Shown: positions 8,310 through 15,750, numbered from the stretch's first letter. The stretch: 25,813 bases of DNA from Muribaculaceae bacterium (GCA_009775195.1 VSPF01000015.1:1-25813), one strand, 5' to 3'. A program made the numbers and translations. Notes: generated from the sequence alone by a model not told the origin.

Positions 8310-8863
8310 CTCACGGCAAAGAAAGACGGTGGGGTTGCGTGGGGGTGCTTGCCCTCTACGCGCTTGCCATAGGGGCAACGGCATGGATGCTCGTGGCCCT
8401 GTGCGGCTGTAAGGCGACCGAGTACGTGCCGGTGGAGACGGTGCGCACGGAGTACAAGGATGCCGACACCGCTGCTATCTACGACCGCCTACGCTCATTC
8501 TTTGAAGCACTACGCAGCCGCGAGGCATCTTCGGACTCGGTCGTAGAGCGGAACAAGGAGACGGTGGTGCTTAAAGAGAACGGCGACACGGCCCGGCATG
8601 ACACCGAGCGGACGGTCTATAAATCATCGCGCCGAGAGAGGGAGCTTGAACACAAGCTCTCACAAAGCGACAGCACGATAAACGCCTTACGGTTACAGCT
8701 TGCCTCGGTAAAGGCTGACAGCATCGCTGTTCCCTATCCCGTGGAGAAGGAGCTGACGCGGTGGCAGCGCGCGAGGCTCGACCTCGGCACCGTGGCCCTC
8801 GGCGGCATCGCGGTGGCGCTGTGCGTGGCCGTGGCGTGGCTGATTAAAAAAATTAGACGTTGA
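8306..8863 (+). CDS. Lipoprotein with C-terminal membrane helix, candidate u-spanin (185 aa)
   Basis: The start is the ATG at 8306, overlapping the DUF5675 stop. Residues 12-34 are a hydrophobic export segment ending in a lipobox-like LCGC, which makes Cys35 the likely lipidated residue. Residues 36-158 are hydrophilic and mostly helical (for example SRRERELEHKLSQSDST), with a short Pro break at about 143-145 (PYP). Residues 160-180 are a membrane helix (LGTVALGGIAVALCVAVAWL) followed by KKIRR. An outer-membrane lipid anchor joined through a periplasmic helix to an inner-membrane tail is the topology of unimolecular spanins such as T1 gp11. Position between a possible endolysin and a holin supports this. 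No sequence similarity to a known spanin is claimed. Confidence 0.65.
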   Translation: MTHGKERRWGCVGVLALYALAIGATAWMLVALCGCKATEYVPVETVRTEYKDADTAAIYDRLRSFFEALRSREASSDSVVERNKETVVLKENGDTARHDTERTVYKSSRRERELEHKLSQSDSTINALRLQLASVKADSIAVPYPVEKELTRWQRARLDLGTVALGGIAVALCVAVAWLIKKIRR

Positions 8864-8889
8864 ATTATTGATTTTTAGAGAGAAAGGAA

Positions 8890-9174
8890 ATGCGTATAAG
8901 TGAATTTATAGCGAGGGTGGGCGTCGACAAGTTCGCCCACATGGGCATCGGCGGCCTGGTGTGCGCGGTGCTGACCGAGGTTATGTGCGCCTTCGGCATC
9001 GGCGGCTGGCTGAGGCTCGTCGCCGTCGCCGTGGCGGCATTGGCGGTGTTCGCCGTGTCGGTGTACAAGGAGCGGCGCGTCGACGCCGCCGCAGACTGGC
9101 GCGATATATGGTGGGCCATGGGCGGCTGCGCCCTCTACGCCGTGGCGGTGGCTTTCGCGATATGTATGGCTTGA
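8890..9174 (+). CDS. Small phage membrane protein of the lysis block (94 aa)
   Basis: An AGAAAGGAA ribosome-binding site precedes the ATG at 8890 closely, which is unusually strong for this window. The protein has membrane segments at about residues 18-36, 40-58 and 73-93. Between them is a short charged loop, YKERRVDAAADWRD at 59-72. DKFAH at 13-17, KER at 60-62 and Asp70 resemble the DK..H / KE / D spacing of small DUF2279-like or VanZ-like membrane proteins, but the match is loose. Its place between the spanin-like gene and the holin suggests a lysis role (second holin, antiholin or pinholin) or an exclusion protein. Function not established. Confidence 0.65.
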   Translation: MRISEFIARVGVDKFAHMGIGGLVCAVLTEVMCAFGIGGWLRLVAVAVAALAVFAVSVYKERRVDAAADWRDIWWAMGGCALYAVAVAFAICMA

Positions 9175-9193
9175 AGTAATTTCATGGATTGCA

Positions 9194-9676
9194 ATGGAGA
9201 ATTTTGTAGAAATCATAAAGATAGGCATGGGCGACTACTCGCTGCACCACCTCGTGTGGCACCTGAGCATAGTGGCCTTCTGCATACTGACCTCGGGGCT
9301 GTTCTCGGTGGCCGACACCGTGAGCGGCATATACACGGCCAAGAAGACCGGCGAGAAGCTGCGCAGCCACAGATTAAGGAAGATGTTCGAGAAGATGGCA
9401 GTGTACTGGTTCTTCCAGGTACTCGTCGGCATCGTGGGGCTGATACTGTCGCTGTTCCCGTTTTACAACCTGCCGTACCTGAGCATACTCTTCGCCATCA
9501 TGATATGTGCCGCCGAGGGGCGCAGCATGTGGGAGCACAGCAGGCGCCGACATGACGGCGTGGCCAAGCTGCCCGAGGCCGTGCAGGAACTCATAGACCT
9601 TGCCGGCGGCGAGGACGAGCTCAAACGCGCCCTGCTCGACATGGTGCGCAAGCGTCTCGGCGTGGAGAATGAGTAG
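9194..9676 (+). CDS. Phage holin family protein (160 aa)
   Basis: Three membrane helices are visible at about residues 22-46, 66-90 and 92-108. Between the first two lies the signature stretch SVADTVSGIYTAKKTGEKL of the phage holin 4 / toxin-secretion holin family. A cytoplasmic C-terminal tail of about 50 charged residues follows. It forms pores or lesions in the inner membrane at the end of phage growth. It is the last gene of the prophage lysis block, and a strong hairpin terminator begins 15 bases after the TGA/TAG region. Confidence 0.8.
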   Translation: MENFVEIIKIGMGDYSLHHLVWHLSIVAFCILTSGLFSVADTVSGIYTAKKTGEKLRSHRLRKMFEKMAVYWFFQVLVGIVGLILSLFPFYNLPYLSILFAIMICAAEGRSMWEHSRRRHDGVAKLPEAVQELIDLAGGEDELKRALLDMVRKRLGVENE

Positions 9677-9690
9677 TCAGCGCAAAATAA

Positions 9691-9730
9691 AAACGCGCCC
9701 GACCTCGGTAATGCGAAGTCGGGCGCGTTT
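9691..9730. terminator. Hairpin terminator after the prophage lysis genes
   Basis: A perfect 13-bp stem (AAACGCGCCCGAC at 9691-9703 with GTCGGGCGCGTTT at 9718-9730) encloses a 14-base loop. The + strand side has only a short T run, while the - strand side reads into TTTTTATTTT. It can therefore stop transcripts from both directions: the lysis operon from the left and any read-through from the tRNA side. Confidence 0.8.
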
Positions 9731-9747
9731 CGTATAAGTATGCAAAA

Positions 9748-9768
9748 AGTGCTTTGTGAGTGCTTTGT
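9748..9768 (+). repeat. Two tandem AGTGCTTTGT repeats beside the tRNA (possible integrase arm sites)
   Basis: AGTGCTTTGT occurs at 9748-9757 and again at 9759-9768, an 11-base period that places both copies on the same face of the helix. They lie at the phage edge next to the tRNA 3' end, where arm-type binding sites of tyrosine integrases would be expected. The assignment is inferred from position only. Confidence 0.35.
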
Positions 9769-9779
9769 AAAAATAGTAA

Positions 9780-9810
9780 ACCCTCTATAACTCAACGAGT
9801 TATAGAGGGT
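9780..9810 (-). terminator. Terminator of tRNA-Leu
   Basis: A perfect 14-bp stem, ACCCTCTATAACTC (9780-9793) with GAGTTATAGAGGGT (9797-9810), has a 3-base loop. Read on the - strand it follows the tRNA 3' end by 6 bases and is followed by TTTACTATTTTT, so it is a rho-independent terminator of the tRNA transcript. Confidence 0.8.
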
Positions 9811-9816
9811 CTTGTG

Positions 9817-9860
9817 TGCGCATGAAGGGACTCGAACCCCCACGACCTGAGTCATTAGAT
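9817..9860. other. Probable prophage attachment region in the tRNA-Leu 3' end
   Basis: Phage genes end about 150 bases from the 3' end of an intact tRNA-Leu, and that 3' end faces the phage. Tyrosine integrases commonly use the 3' half of a tRNA gene as attB and restore it from the phage copy. The core would lie in the T-arm/acceptor segment. The partner copy and the integrase gene are outside the window, so the exact core cannot be fixed. Confidence 0.45.
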
Positions 9861-9898
9861 CCTAAGTCTAACGCGGCTACCAATTACGCCACATGCGC
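9817..9898 (-). tRNA. tRNA-Leu (anticodon UAG)
   Basis: The - strand folds as a class II tRNA of 82 bases. The acceptor stem GCGCATG pairs with CATGCGC and is followed by the discriminator A. The anticodon stem TTAGA/TCTAA holds the loop CTTAGGA, so the anticodon is TAG. A short variable arm (GAC, TCAG, GTC) follows. The T arm has the loop TTCGAGT. CCA is not encoded. The gene is intact although the prophage abuts its 3' end. Confidence 0.95.
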
Positions 9899-9909
9899 TT
9901 TTCGTGGTG

Positions 9910-9941
9910 CAAAGTTACACATTATTTTGTGTGACTCCAAA
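9910..9941 (-). promoter_or_regulatory. Bacteroidota-type promoter of tRNA-Leu
   Basis: On the - strand TTTG (9938-9941) is followed after 20 bases by TAACTTTG (9910-9917). This agrees with the Bacteroidota primary sigma consensus TTTG, about 19 bases, TAnnTTTG. The tRNA begins 11 bases downstream of the -7 box. Confidence 0.8.
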
Positions 9942-9972
9942 TTTTTTTTGCATATTCGCCAAAAATTCAAAA

Positions 9973-10010
9973 AACCTTGCGGCTTTGACGCTATCACAAG
10001 CCGCAAGGTT
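9973..10010 (-). terminator. Terminator after engB (end of the - strand gene run)
   Basis: A perfect 13-bp stem, AACCTTGCGGCTT (9973-9985) with AAGCCGCAAGGTT (9998-10010), encloses a 12-base loop. On the - strand it is followed by TTTT immediately and a T-rich tail. It begins about 43 bases after the engB stop, so it closes the whole host gene run. Confidence 0.85.
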
Positions 10011-10052
10011 CACTGGTTGTCTATCGTTTTATTGAAAACACTAATCAGGCGA

Positions 10053-10667
10053 TTATTGTTCGCTACCGAGTAGTGGCAGCTTGTTCATTTCTTCTATGTA
10101 GTTAAGTATTGCGTCGCGCCCACGCTTGTCCTCGCTCGAGGTGCGGAATATGGGTGGTAGTTCCTCCCATGTCTCGAGTAGTCGGGCGCAGTAGTCGGCG
10201 GTTTGTTTTTCGCCGGCAGTGACCGACAGCTTGTCCATTTTGGTAAAGACGATGCTGAAGGGCACGCCGTTCTCACCGAGCCACTCCATAAACTCAAGGT
10301 CGATTTTTTGTGGCTCGTGGCGACTGTCGATGAGCACGAAGAGGTTTGTCATCTGCTCTCGTCCGAGTATATAGTTCTTGATTATGCCCCCGAGCCTGTC
10401 GCGGTCTGCCTTGCTGCGACGTGCATAGCCGTAACCCGGTAAATCGACGATATACCAACTGTTGTTGATTAGAAAATGATTGATTAGCATGGTCTTGCCC
10501 GGGGTGGCTGAGGTCATGGCAAGGCCCTTTTGCCCCGTGAGCATATTGATGAGCGATGATTTGCCAACATTCGAGCGGCCGATAAAGGCATATTCATGGC
10601 GTTGGTCTGGCGGACATTTCGTATAGTCCGAATTGCTTATTACAAAGCGCGCGGTATTGATTATCAT
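10053..10667 (-). CDS. engB: Ribosome biogenesis GTPase EngB (YihA/YsxC), 204 aa
   Basis: This small essential GTPase helps assemble the large ribosomal subunit. Its G motifs are all present: P-loop GRSNVGKSS at residues 30-38, switch TPGKT at 55-59, DLPGYG at 75-80, and TKMDKL at 142-147. The ATG at 10667 is chosen because it gives the family's usual length and N-terminus (MIINTARFVISNSDY). A TTG 33 bases upstream would add 11 residues without family support. It lies 45 bases after the helicase gene on the same strand and is followed by a terminator, so it is the last gene of the transcription unit. Confidence 0.95.
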   Translation of the reverse strand: MIINTARFVISNSDYTKCPPDQRHEYAFIGRSNVGKSSLINMLTGQKGLAMTSATPGKTMLINHFLINNSWYIVDLPGYGYARRSKADRDRLGGIIKNYILGREQMTNLFVLIDSRHEPQKIDLEFMEWLGENGVPFSIVFTKMDKLSVTAGEKQTADYCARLLETWEELPPIFRTSSEDKRGRDAILNYIEEMNKLPLLGSEQ

Positions 10668-10712
10668 ATCTGCAAAATTTTTTCTTTTAGTATTAAACAA
10701 TTGAAATCGGGC

Positions 10713-13196
10713 CTATGGTTGACGGTGGTTGAGGTATTCGCAATTTACAGCCAGCCGCACCTGGTTTGGCGTGAGGCGTTTGAAGTAGTGGTGCAGTCCG
10801 CGCATAGGTGGCGGCATCAGGCCCGACAGGCCGACGGCCAGTCGCCTCCGAGCCCTTGAAAAGGCCACATACAGCACCCTGGCGTGGTCGGCGACCTCTC
10901 CTTGGTACCGCGATGCGTCGAATACCACAACATTATCCATCTCGAGCCCTTTGGCTTTGTGGATGGTCATTACCGATAGTCGTTCGTTTACTATATCGTT
11001 GGTAAAGAGGTCGGCCTCGTTAAAACTCAGCAGGTCGAAGAGGTGGCGCGACACCTGCTGGCCGAACCTCGGCGTTATGGCCTTGTCGACTATACAATTG
11101 TCAATCAGCTTTGTTACATAGTCAAGTCTTGAAATCCCCTCGGTATAACCGTGCGATGTCATATATTTGTCGGTATCCTTGATTGCATTTGCAAGGCTTG
11201 TGTCGCTGCATGCATCGTATAGTCTTTCGCGCCATTCGTTGTAAAACCACCCATAGAGCGATTTGAATTTTTCGGCGCATCGTTTTATCTTTGGGGCGAT
11301 TCGGGCCTGTCGGGCCATTTGCAATATCTCCTCGGCCTTGTTTGCCAAGGCGCCGAGAAGGGTTGCTGTGGCCGAGGTGTCGTCGGCTGCGTCGTGGCTG
11401 TTTCGCCCTTCGAGTTCGAGGGTTGCGAGCAGGCCGCCAAGTGTGTGATTCTTGAGCCCGGGGTAGAGATGTCGCGACAGGATGAGTGTGTCGAGCTTTT
11501 CGGCATCTCGATTTAGCTGTTGTGGGATGGTGCATTGTGTGCGTCGCGCGATGTCGCTACGCATTATGGCGGTATCGAAGTCGAGGTTGTGGCCGGCTGC
11601 TACGGCATCGCCCATAAATTGCGCAAAGGCGTGGTAAGCTTCGTCAGGGCTGATTTTGACGGCTTTGGCGTAGGTTTTGACAAGAGGGTTGGCCACGCCC
11701 GGCGATAATTCTCGGGGTAGTCGCTTGTCAGTTTGGATAAACACCTCGAATCGGTCGGTTATCACCCCGTGCCTTAGCTTTACGGCGGCTATCTGCACCA
11801 CGTCGTCGTTGAAAACGTCGAGCCCGGTGGTTTCGGTGTCGAATACTACTATCTCCCGGTCGGAATTGTAAATTTCGACAAGCGACTCGACTCTCAAAGG
11901 TTTGTCGAAATCGAGCAGCTCGTCGCAGCCGATACCGCTGTTTCGCAGCAGGCTCACCAGTTTCCTCGCCCCGGTCAATGTGCTGCAACACCTTGTCTGG
12001 TATAGCAGCCTCGCCCATGGGTGTACGGTGAAAGGCTGCGCCACGGCTGCGAGATGCGACCATACCGTCTTGAAAGGCAGTTGGTGGAAGAGGTCTTTCT
12101 TCGAGACATGGAAATGACCAAGCCCGAGGCTGTCGAACAATTCAGAAACATAGTCGGCATCTTTATTGGTACGGCATAGCACGGCCACACTTTCATCGGG
12201 TGATTCGGCAAGCCGACGGCGACATATATTGGCTGCAGTATAGGCCAGTTCTTCGTAATCGCCACTGTATAGGGTCATGTTGCCTTCGTCGCGGGTGCTG
12301 TCAACGGCTTCCGGCAAAAAATCCTGGTCAATTCCGAGCCAGTCGGCAGCAAGGGTATTGCACATTTCCACAAGATATCCGGGCGAACGATAGTTGCGCC
12401 TGAGTCGCAGAATATTGCCACGGCACTGCTCTTTCAATACCTCGAGTGCGCGTCCCCCGGCCCCAAGGAATCTGAATATGGCCTGCTGTTCGTCGCCGAA
12501 ATATACCAACGTGCGATTATGGCGTCGTGTCACGGCCTCTACTATGGCGAGTTGGAGTGGTGTCATATCCTGCACCTCGTCGACCTGTACCCAGCGATAG
12601 CCTGTCATGGTGTAATCGACAGCCGGCCGTTGCTGCAGGGCCGTGTAGGTCTGCAACAATATGTCGTCGAAGTCGATGAGCCTGTTCTGCCGTTTAAATT
12701 TGAGATAGGCATCGATAGCTTCATGGTCTTTGTCGGTAAACAGGCGTGCAGGGTGCCGGATGATATATTCGGGATGGTCGTTGTCTTTCTGATAGAGATA
12801 GGCAGTCTTGGTAAGAAAGTCTGTTATTGCCGAAGGCCGCACATCATCGAGGATTGTCGTCAGAAAATCTAATTGGTCTTCCTCGTCGAGGACTGAAGTG
12901 TCCGAACCGATGATGCCGTTGTCATATAAGAAGCGCAGGCAGAAGCGGTGCATATTGCCCACAAAGAGGTCGACCGGTATGTAGCCCAGGTATCCGGCGA
13001 TACGCTGCTTCATCTCGCGCGCGGCGCGGTTTGTGAAAGTGACGCACAACATCTGGCCGTAATCAACAGAACCCGAGGCATGAAACACACGCCGGGCGAG
13101 GATGTGTGTCTTTCCACATCCCGGTCCGGCGAGTACGAGAGCCGTGGTGTCGCTCAGTTCGATTATATGTTGTTGCTGCGCGTCGTCGTAGAGCAC
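10713..13196 (-). CDS. UvrD/PcrA-like superfamily 1 helicase with inserted DnaQ-type 3'-5' exonuclease (827 aa)
   Basis: This is a DNA helicase, probably in repair or recombination, carrying a second nuclease activity in one chain. Helicase motifs: Walker A AGPGCGKTHI at residues 23-32, motif II DEVQD at 206-210, motif III YFGDEQQAIFRF at 232-243, motif IV/arginine NYRSPG at 268-273, motif V MTIHKAKGLEMD at 743-754, and motif VI ARVLYVAFSRAR at 772-783. Between them is a complete DEDDh exonuclease: DTETTG at 453-458, HNLDFD at 536-541, and HDAADD at 601-606. The start is GTG at 13196, 2 bases after the SGNH stop, which puts the protein in the same unit as murQ. The helicase is near usual length once the insert is subtracted. 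Confidence 0.9.
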   Translation of the reverse strand: MLYDDAQQQHIIELSDTTALVLAGPGCGKTHILARRVFHASGSVDYGQMLCVTFTNRAAREMKQRIAGYLGYIPVDLFVGNMHRFCLRFLYDNGIIGSDTSVLDEEDQLDFLTTILDDVRPSAITDFLTKTAYLYQKDNDHPEYIIRHPARLFTDKDHEAIDAYLKFKRQNRLIDFDDILLQTYTALQQRPAVDYTMTGYRWVQVDEVQDMTPLQLAIVEAVTRRHNRTLVYFGDEQQAIFRFLGAGGRALEVLKEQCRGNILRLRRNYRSPGYLVEMCNTLAADWLGIDQDFLPEAVDSTRDEGNMTLYSGDYEELAYTAANICRRRLAESPDESVAVLCRTNKDADYVSELFDSLGLGHFHVSKKDLFHQLPFKTVWSHLAAVAQPFTVHPWARLLYQTRCCSTLTGARKLVSLLRNSGIGCDELLDFDKPLRVESLVEIYNSDREIVVFDTETTGLDVFNDDVVQIAAVKLRHGVITDRFEVFIQTDKRLPRELSPGVANPLVKTYAKAVKISPDEAYHAFAQFMGDAVAAGHNLDFDTAIMRSDIARRTQCTIPQQLNRDAEKLDTLILSRHLYPGLKNHTLGGLLATLELEGRNSHDAADDTSATATLLGALANKAEEILQMARQARIAPKIKRCAEKFKSLYGWFYNEWRERLYDACSDTSLANAIKDTDKYMTSHGYTEGISRLDYVTKLIDNCIVDKAITPRFGQQVSRHLFDLLSFNEADLFTNDIVNERLSVMTIHKAKGLEMDNVVVFDASRYQGEVADHARVLYVAFSRARRRLAVGLSGLMPPPMRGLHHYFKRLTPNQVRLAVNCEYLNHRQP

Positions 13197-13198
13197 TT

Positions 13199-13849
13199 CT
13201 ATTCGGTTACATATTTTTCGATGGCTTCCTTCCAGGCCATATAGCCCGGGGCGAGGAGGTGGAGGCCATCGTTTGTATATTCAGGCTTGAGATTGTCGTT
13301 GCCGTCGCTGAAGATAGGGTAGAGGTTTATCCAGGTCGCACCGCTTTGTTTGGCAAGTTGCTCGAGCCGCTTGTTGAGGTCGATGATTACCTGCTGCTGC
13401 CCCTCGAGTTTCTTCCATCGTTTGAATGATTCGTTAAACGGCAGGCACGACTGTATATATAGTTTCGTGCCCGGAGTCTCAGTGACAATCCTGTCGACTA
13501 TGGCCGTGATGTCGGTGGCGATAGAGTCGGCGCTGATGTGGTGGCTTACGTCGTTGACACCTATCATCAGGAAAATTTTTGCCGGTTTGCCTTTTACGAC
13601 GCTGTCGAGGCGGTCGCTTACGCCGGTGGCGATGTCTCCGCTTATGCCTCGGTTGACGATTTTTGCATTGCCGAAAAGCTCGTGCCATTCGCAGCCGTTG
13701 GTAAGCGAATTGCCCAGGAAGACTATATTTGTCGAGTCTAAGGGAAGAGCGTCGAAGAGGCTTGCTCGTTGGTCATAAAAAGTGCCATGCTGTGCGTTTA
13801 TGCCGAGTACGCAGGCGAGCAACATGATTATGCAAAATATGGTGCGCAT
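13199..13849 (-). CDS. Secreted SGNH/GDSL-type esterase (216 aa)
   Basis: A signal peptide is visible at residues 1-19 (MRTIFCIIMLLACVLGINA). SGNH blocks follow: block I GNSLT with nucleophile Ser48, block II RGISGD with Gly at about 68, block III GVND with Asn99, and block V DGLHL with Asp194 and His197. The protein is complete and should act in the periplasm on an ester, most likely an acetyl or acyl group on a sugar. It starts 3 bases after the murQ stop. In this setting removal of O-acetyl groups from muropeptide sugars is an attractive role, but the substrate cannot be read from the sequence. Confidence 0.88.
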   Translation of the reverse strand: MRTIFCIIMLLACVLGINAQHGTFYDQRASLFDALPLDSTNIVFLGNSLTNGCEWHELFGNAKIVNRGISGDIATGVSDRLDSVVKGKPAKIFLMIGVNDVSHHISADSIATDITAIVDRIVTETPGTKLYIQSCLPFNESFKRWKKLEGQQQVIIDLNKRLEQLAKQSGATWINLYPIFSDGNDNLKPEYTNDGLHLLAPGYMAWKEAIEKYVTE

Positions 13850-13852
13850 GGC

Positions 13853-14680
13853 TCAGAGTTCGGTTTTGTGTTCGTTGTAGGCATCTACGGCGCGTTTTAC
13901 CGAACCGTGCATAAGCAGCAGCCGCTTTGCCTCGTCGTAGGGCAGGCCAAGTTCCTCGACTATCATGCGGGTGCCACGGTCGACGAGTTTGGCGTTAGAC
14001 AGCTGCATGTTTACCATTTTGTTTCCTTTTACACGCCCTATCTTTATCATTACCGAGGTTGTAATCATGTTGCATATCATCTTTTGGCCGGTGCCGCTCT
14101 TCATGCGCGACGAACCTGTGACATACTCCGGCCCGACAACCATCTCGATAGCTATGTCGGCGGCCTCCGACACCGGTGCGTCGGGGTTTGAGGTGATAGC
14201 TGCAGTGAGTATGCCGTGCTTGCGGGCCTCTTTGATGGCTCCGATGACGTATGGCGTAGTGCCCGAGGCGGCAATGCCTATTACGGTGTCTTTGTCGTTG
14301 ATATTAAATTTTTCGAGGTCGTGCCAGCCCTGCAGGGTGTCGTCCTCGGCATTTTCGACAGGGTTTCGCAGGGCCGTATCTCCTCCGGCGATTAGGCCGA
14401 TTACCCACGACGGGTCCATGCCGAATGTCGGGGGGATTTCTGATGCGTCGAGTACACCAAGACGGCCTGATGTGCCGGCGCCGATATAGAATATGCGTCC
14501 TCCGCCCTTCATCCTCGGCACTATTTGTTCTACAAGTTTCTCGATGGCCGGTATGGCTTTTTCAACAGCCAGGGCCACCTTCTTATCCTCGTTGTTGATG
14601 TCGCGGAGGATTTCGCCTACAGATTTCTTTTCGAGGTCATTGTAGAGCGATGGTTGTTCACTGATTTTTACAAAGGCCAT
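13853..14680 (-). CDS. murQ: N-acetylmuramic acid 6-phosphate etherase MurQ (275 aa)
   Basis: MurQ cleaves the lactyl ether of MurNAc-6-phosphate, giving GlcNAc-6-phosphate and D-lactate in the cytoplasm. The SIS-fold signature is clear: GAGTSGRLGVLDASE at residues 67-81, with Glu81 matching catalytic Glu83 of the E. coli enzyme, and NAEDD at 110-114 with Glu112 matching Glu114. GSSRMKSGTGQKM lies near residue 190 onwards. Length is a little shorter than E. coli MurQ. It is preceded by a 166-bp repeat element whose end lies 18 bases from the ATG, and followed by the SGNH gene after 3 bases. Together with the MurK-like kinase and MurT-like protein upstream it forms a murTKQ-type set as described in Tannerella forsythia. 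Confidence 0.96.
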   Translation of the reverse strand: MAFVKISEQPSLYNDLEKKSVGEILRDINNEDKKVALAVEKAIPAIEKLVEQIVPRMKGGGRIFYIGAGTSGRLGVLDASEIPPTFGMDPSWVIGLIAGGDTALRNPVENAEDDTLQGWHDLEKFNINDKDTVIGIAASGTTPYVIGAIKEARKHGILTAAITSNPDAPVSEAADIAIEMVVGPEYVTGSSRMKSGTGQKMICNMITTSVMIKIGRVKGNKMVNMQLSNAKLVDRGTRMIVEELGLPYDEAKRLLLMHGSVKRAVDAYNEHKTEL

Positions 14681-14698
14681 TATGTCAGTTAGTATTTC

Positions 14699-14864
14699 AA
14701 GTTTCGCAAGTAAGCAACTTGCTCACTGTTTTTGGTTTTTGGGTTATAGATTATGGTCTGATAAATGCAAATTATAATATTGTTAGTAATCACAATTAGC
14801 GAACAAGGCTAACCACTAAACTATAAACAATTAACAGTGAGCAAGTCATCGACTTGCGAAACTT
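14699..14864. repeat. Terminal-inverted-repeat element, copy 1 (upstream of murQ)
   Basis: This is a 166-base AT-rich element with 30-base terminal inverted repeats: AAGTTTCGCAAGT, five variable bases, ACTTGCTCACTG. Each terminal repeat contains its own small hairpin (GCAAGT, loop of 5, ACTTGC). The reverse complement matches copy 2 at 19755-19921 at roughly 85-90% by hand alignment, so the two copies are in opposite orientation. TTAGTATTT occurs just outside both ends (14689-14697 and 14868-14876), a possible 9-base target duplication. It has no coding capacity. It is either a MITE-like mobile element or a structured RNA leader. Confidence 0.85.
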
Positions 14865-14901
14865 AAATTAGTATTTAATTAGAGGTTAAGGTTTAACCGT
14901 C

Positions 14902-15750
14902 TTAGCAACTGTGGAATTTGAGCAGGCCCTCCATGGGGCTTTTGACTATCTTGCCGATGGTGCAGCCTTCGGCTCTGGCCGCTTCTGCCAGGACGTCGCG
15001 GAAATAGTATGCTATCGAACCAATGAAATTGACAGGATATTTGCTATAATGCTCGTAGTTCTTGATATTGCGGCGGAAGAACGCACGGAATGCGTTGTAG
15101 ACCAGGTCGTGGATTTCGGGCACGTCGATGTTCTTGCTCAGAAATGGCGTAACCGATGCCAGGAAGCGGTTTGCCTGTGGCTCGCGATATACACGGCGTA
15201 TGATGCCGAGCAGGTCGAGGTCGTATTCGTTGAGGAAGTGCGCACAAATGTCGGCAGGGAGCTGCTTTTTGAGCACGTCGCCGAAGAATAATTTGCCCAA
15301 AACTGCCCCCGACCCTTCGTCGCCGAGGATATATCCGAGGGGTGATACATTGTCGGCAATACCTTTGCCGTCGTATAGACAGGAATTCGACCCCGTGCCA
15401 AGTATGCAGGCTATGCCGGTCTCCCTGCCGCACAGGGCTCGGGCTGCCGCCAGTAGGTCGCTATATACCTCGATGGTTTCGCACCATGGCATGTTGGCCT
15501 TCAGGGCACGGGCAACATTGCCGCATACCTCGGGCGATATACACCCGGCACCGTAGAAATAAATCTCGGTCACTTTGGTGCCGATATCGCCGAGCTCAGG
15601 CAGGAGTTCGCTGCCAAAGCGGCTGCGCAGCTCCTCTTCGGTGAGCATAACGGCATTCATGCCGAGTGTGAACATCTGTTTTTCAACTTTAGTCTCGCTC
15701 TGTATGCACCAGTCTATCTTAGTGCTTCCGCAATCGGCTATCAGTTTCAT
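14902..15750 (-). CDS. murK: BadF/BadG/BcrA-type sugar kinase, MurK-like (282 aa)
   Basis: This is an ASKHA-fold kinase that should phosphorylate MurNAc and/or GlcNAc with ATP. Visible motifs are the first phosphate loop LIADCGSTKIDW at residues 3-14, Asp98 in YSDLLAAARAL as the likely base, GTGSNS at 118-123, and GDEGSGAV at 143-150. Length fits the N-acetylglucosamine kinase-like branch of the family. Its ATG overlaps the stop of the DUF5009 gene by a few bases. With the DUF5009 gene upstream and murQ downstream it occupies the place of MurK in the T. forsythia murTKQ operon, so MurNAc kinase is the best call. GlcNAc kinase activity is the alternative. Confidence 0.88.
   Translation of the reverse strand: MKLIADCGSTKIDWCIQSETKVEKQMFTLGMNAVMLTEEELRSRFGSELLPELGDIGTKVTEIYFYGAGCISPEVCGNVARALKANMPWCETIEVYSDLLAAARALCGRETGIACILGTGSNSCLYDGKGIADNVSPLGYILGDEGSGAVLGKLFFGDVLKKQLPADICAHFLNEYDLDLLGIIRRVYREPQANRFLASVTPFLSKNIDVPEIHDLVYNAFRAFFRRNIKNYEHYSKYPVNFIGSIAYYFRDVLAEAARAEGCTIGKIVKSPMEGLLKFHSC

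Noticed and set aside
14884..14898. Small GGTTAA/TTAACC hairpin just after the murK stop
   Set aside because: It has a 6-bp AT-rich stem with no T-tract, too weak to call a terminator.
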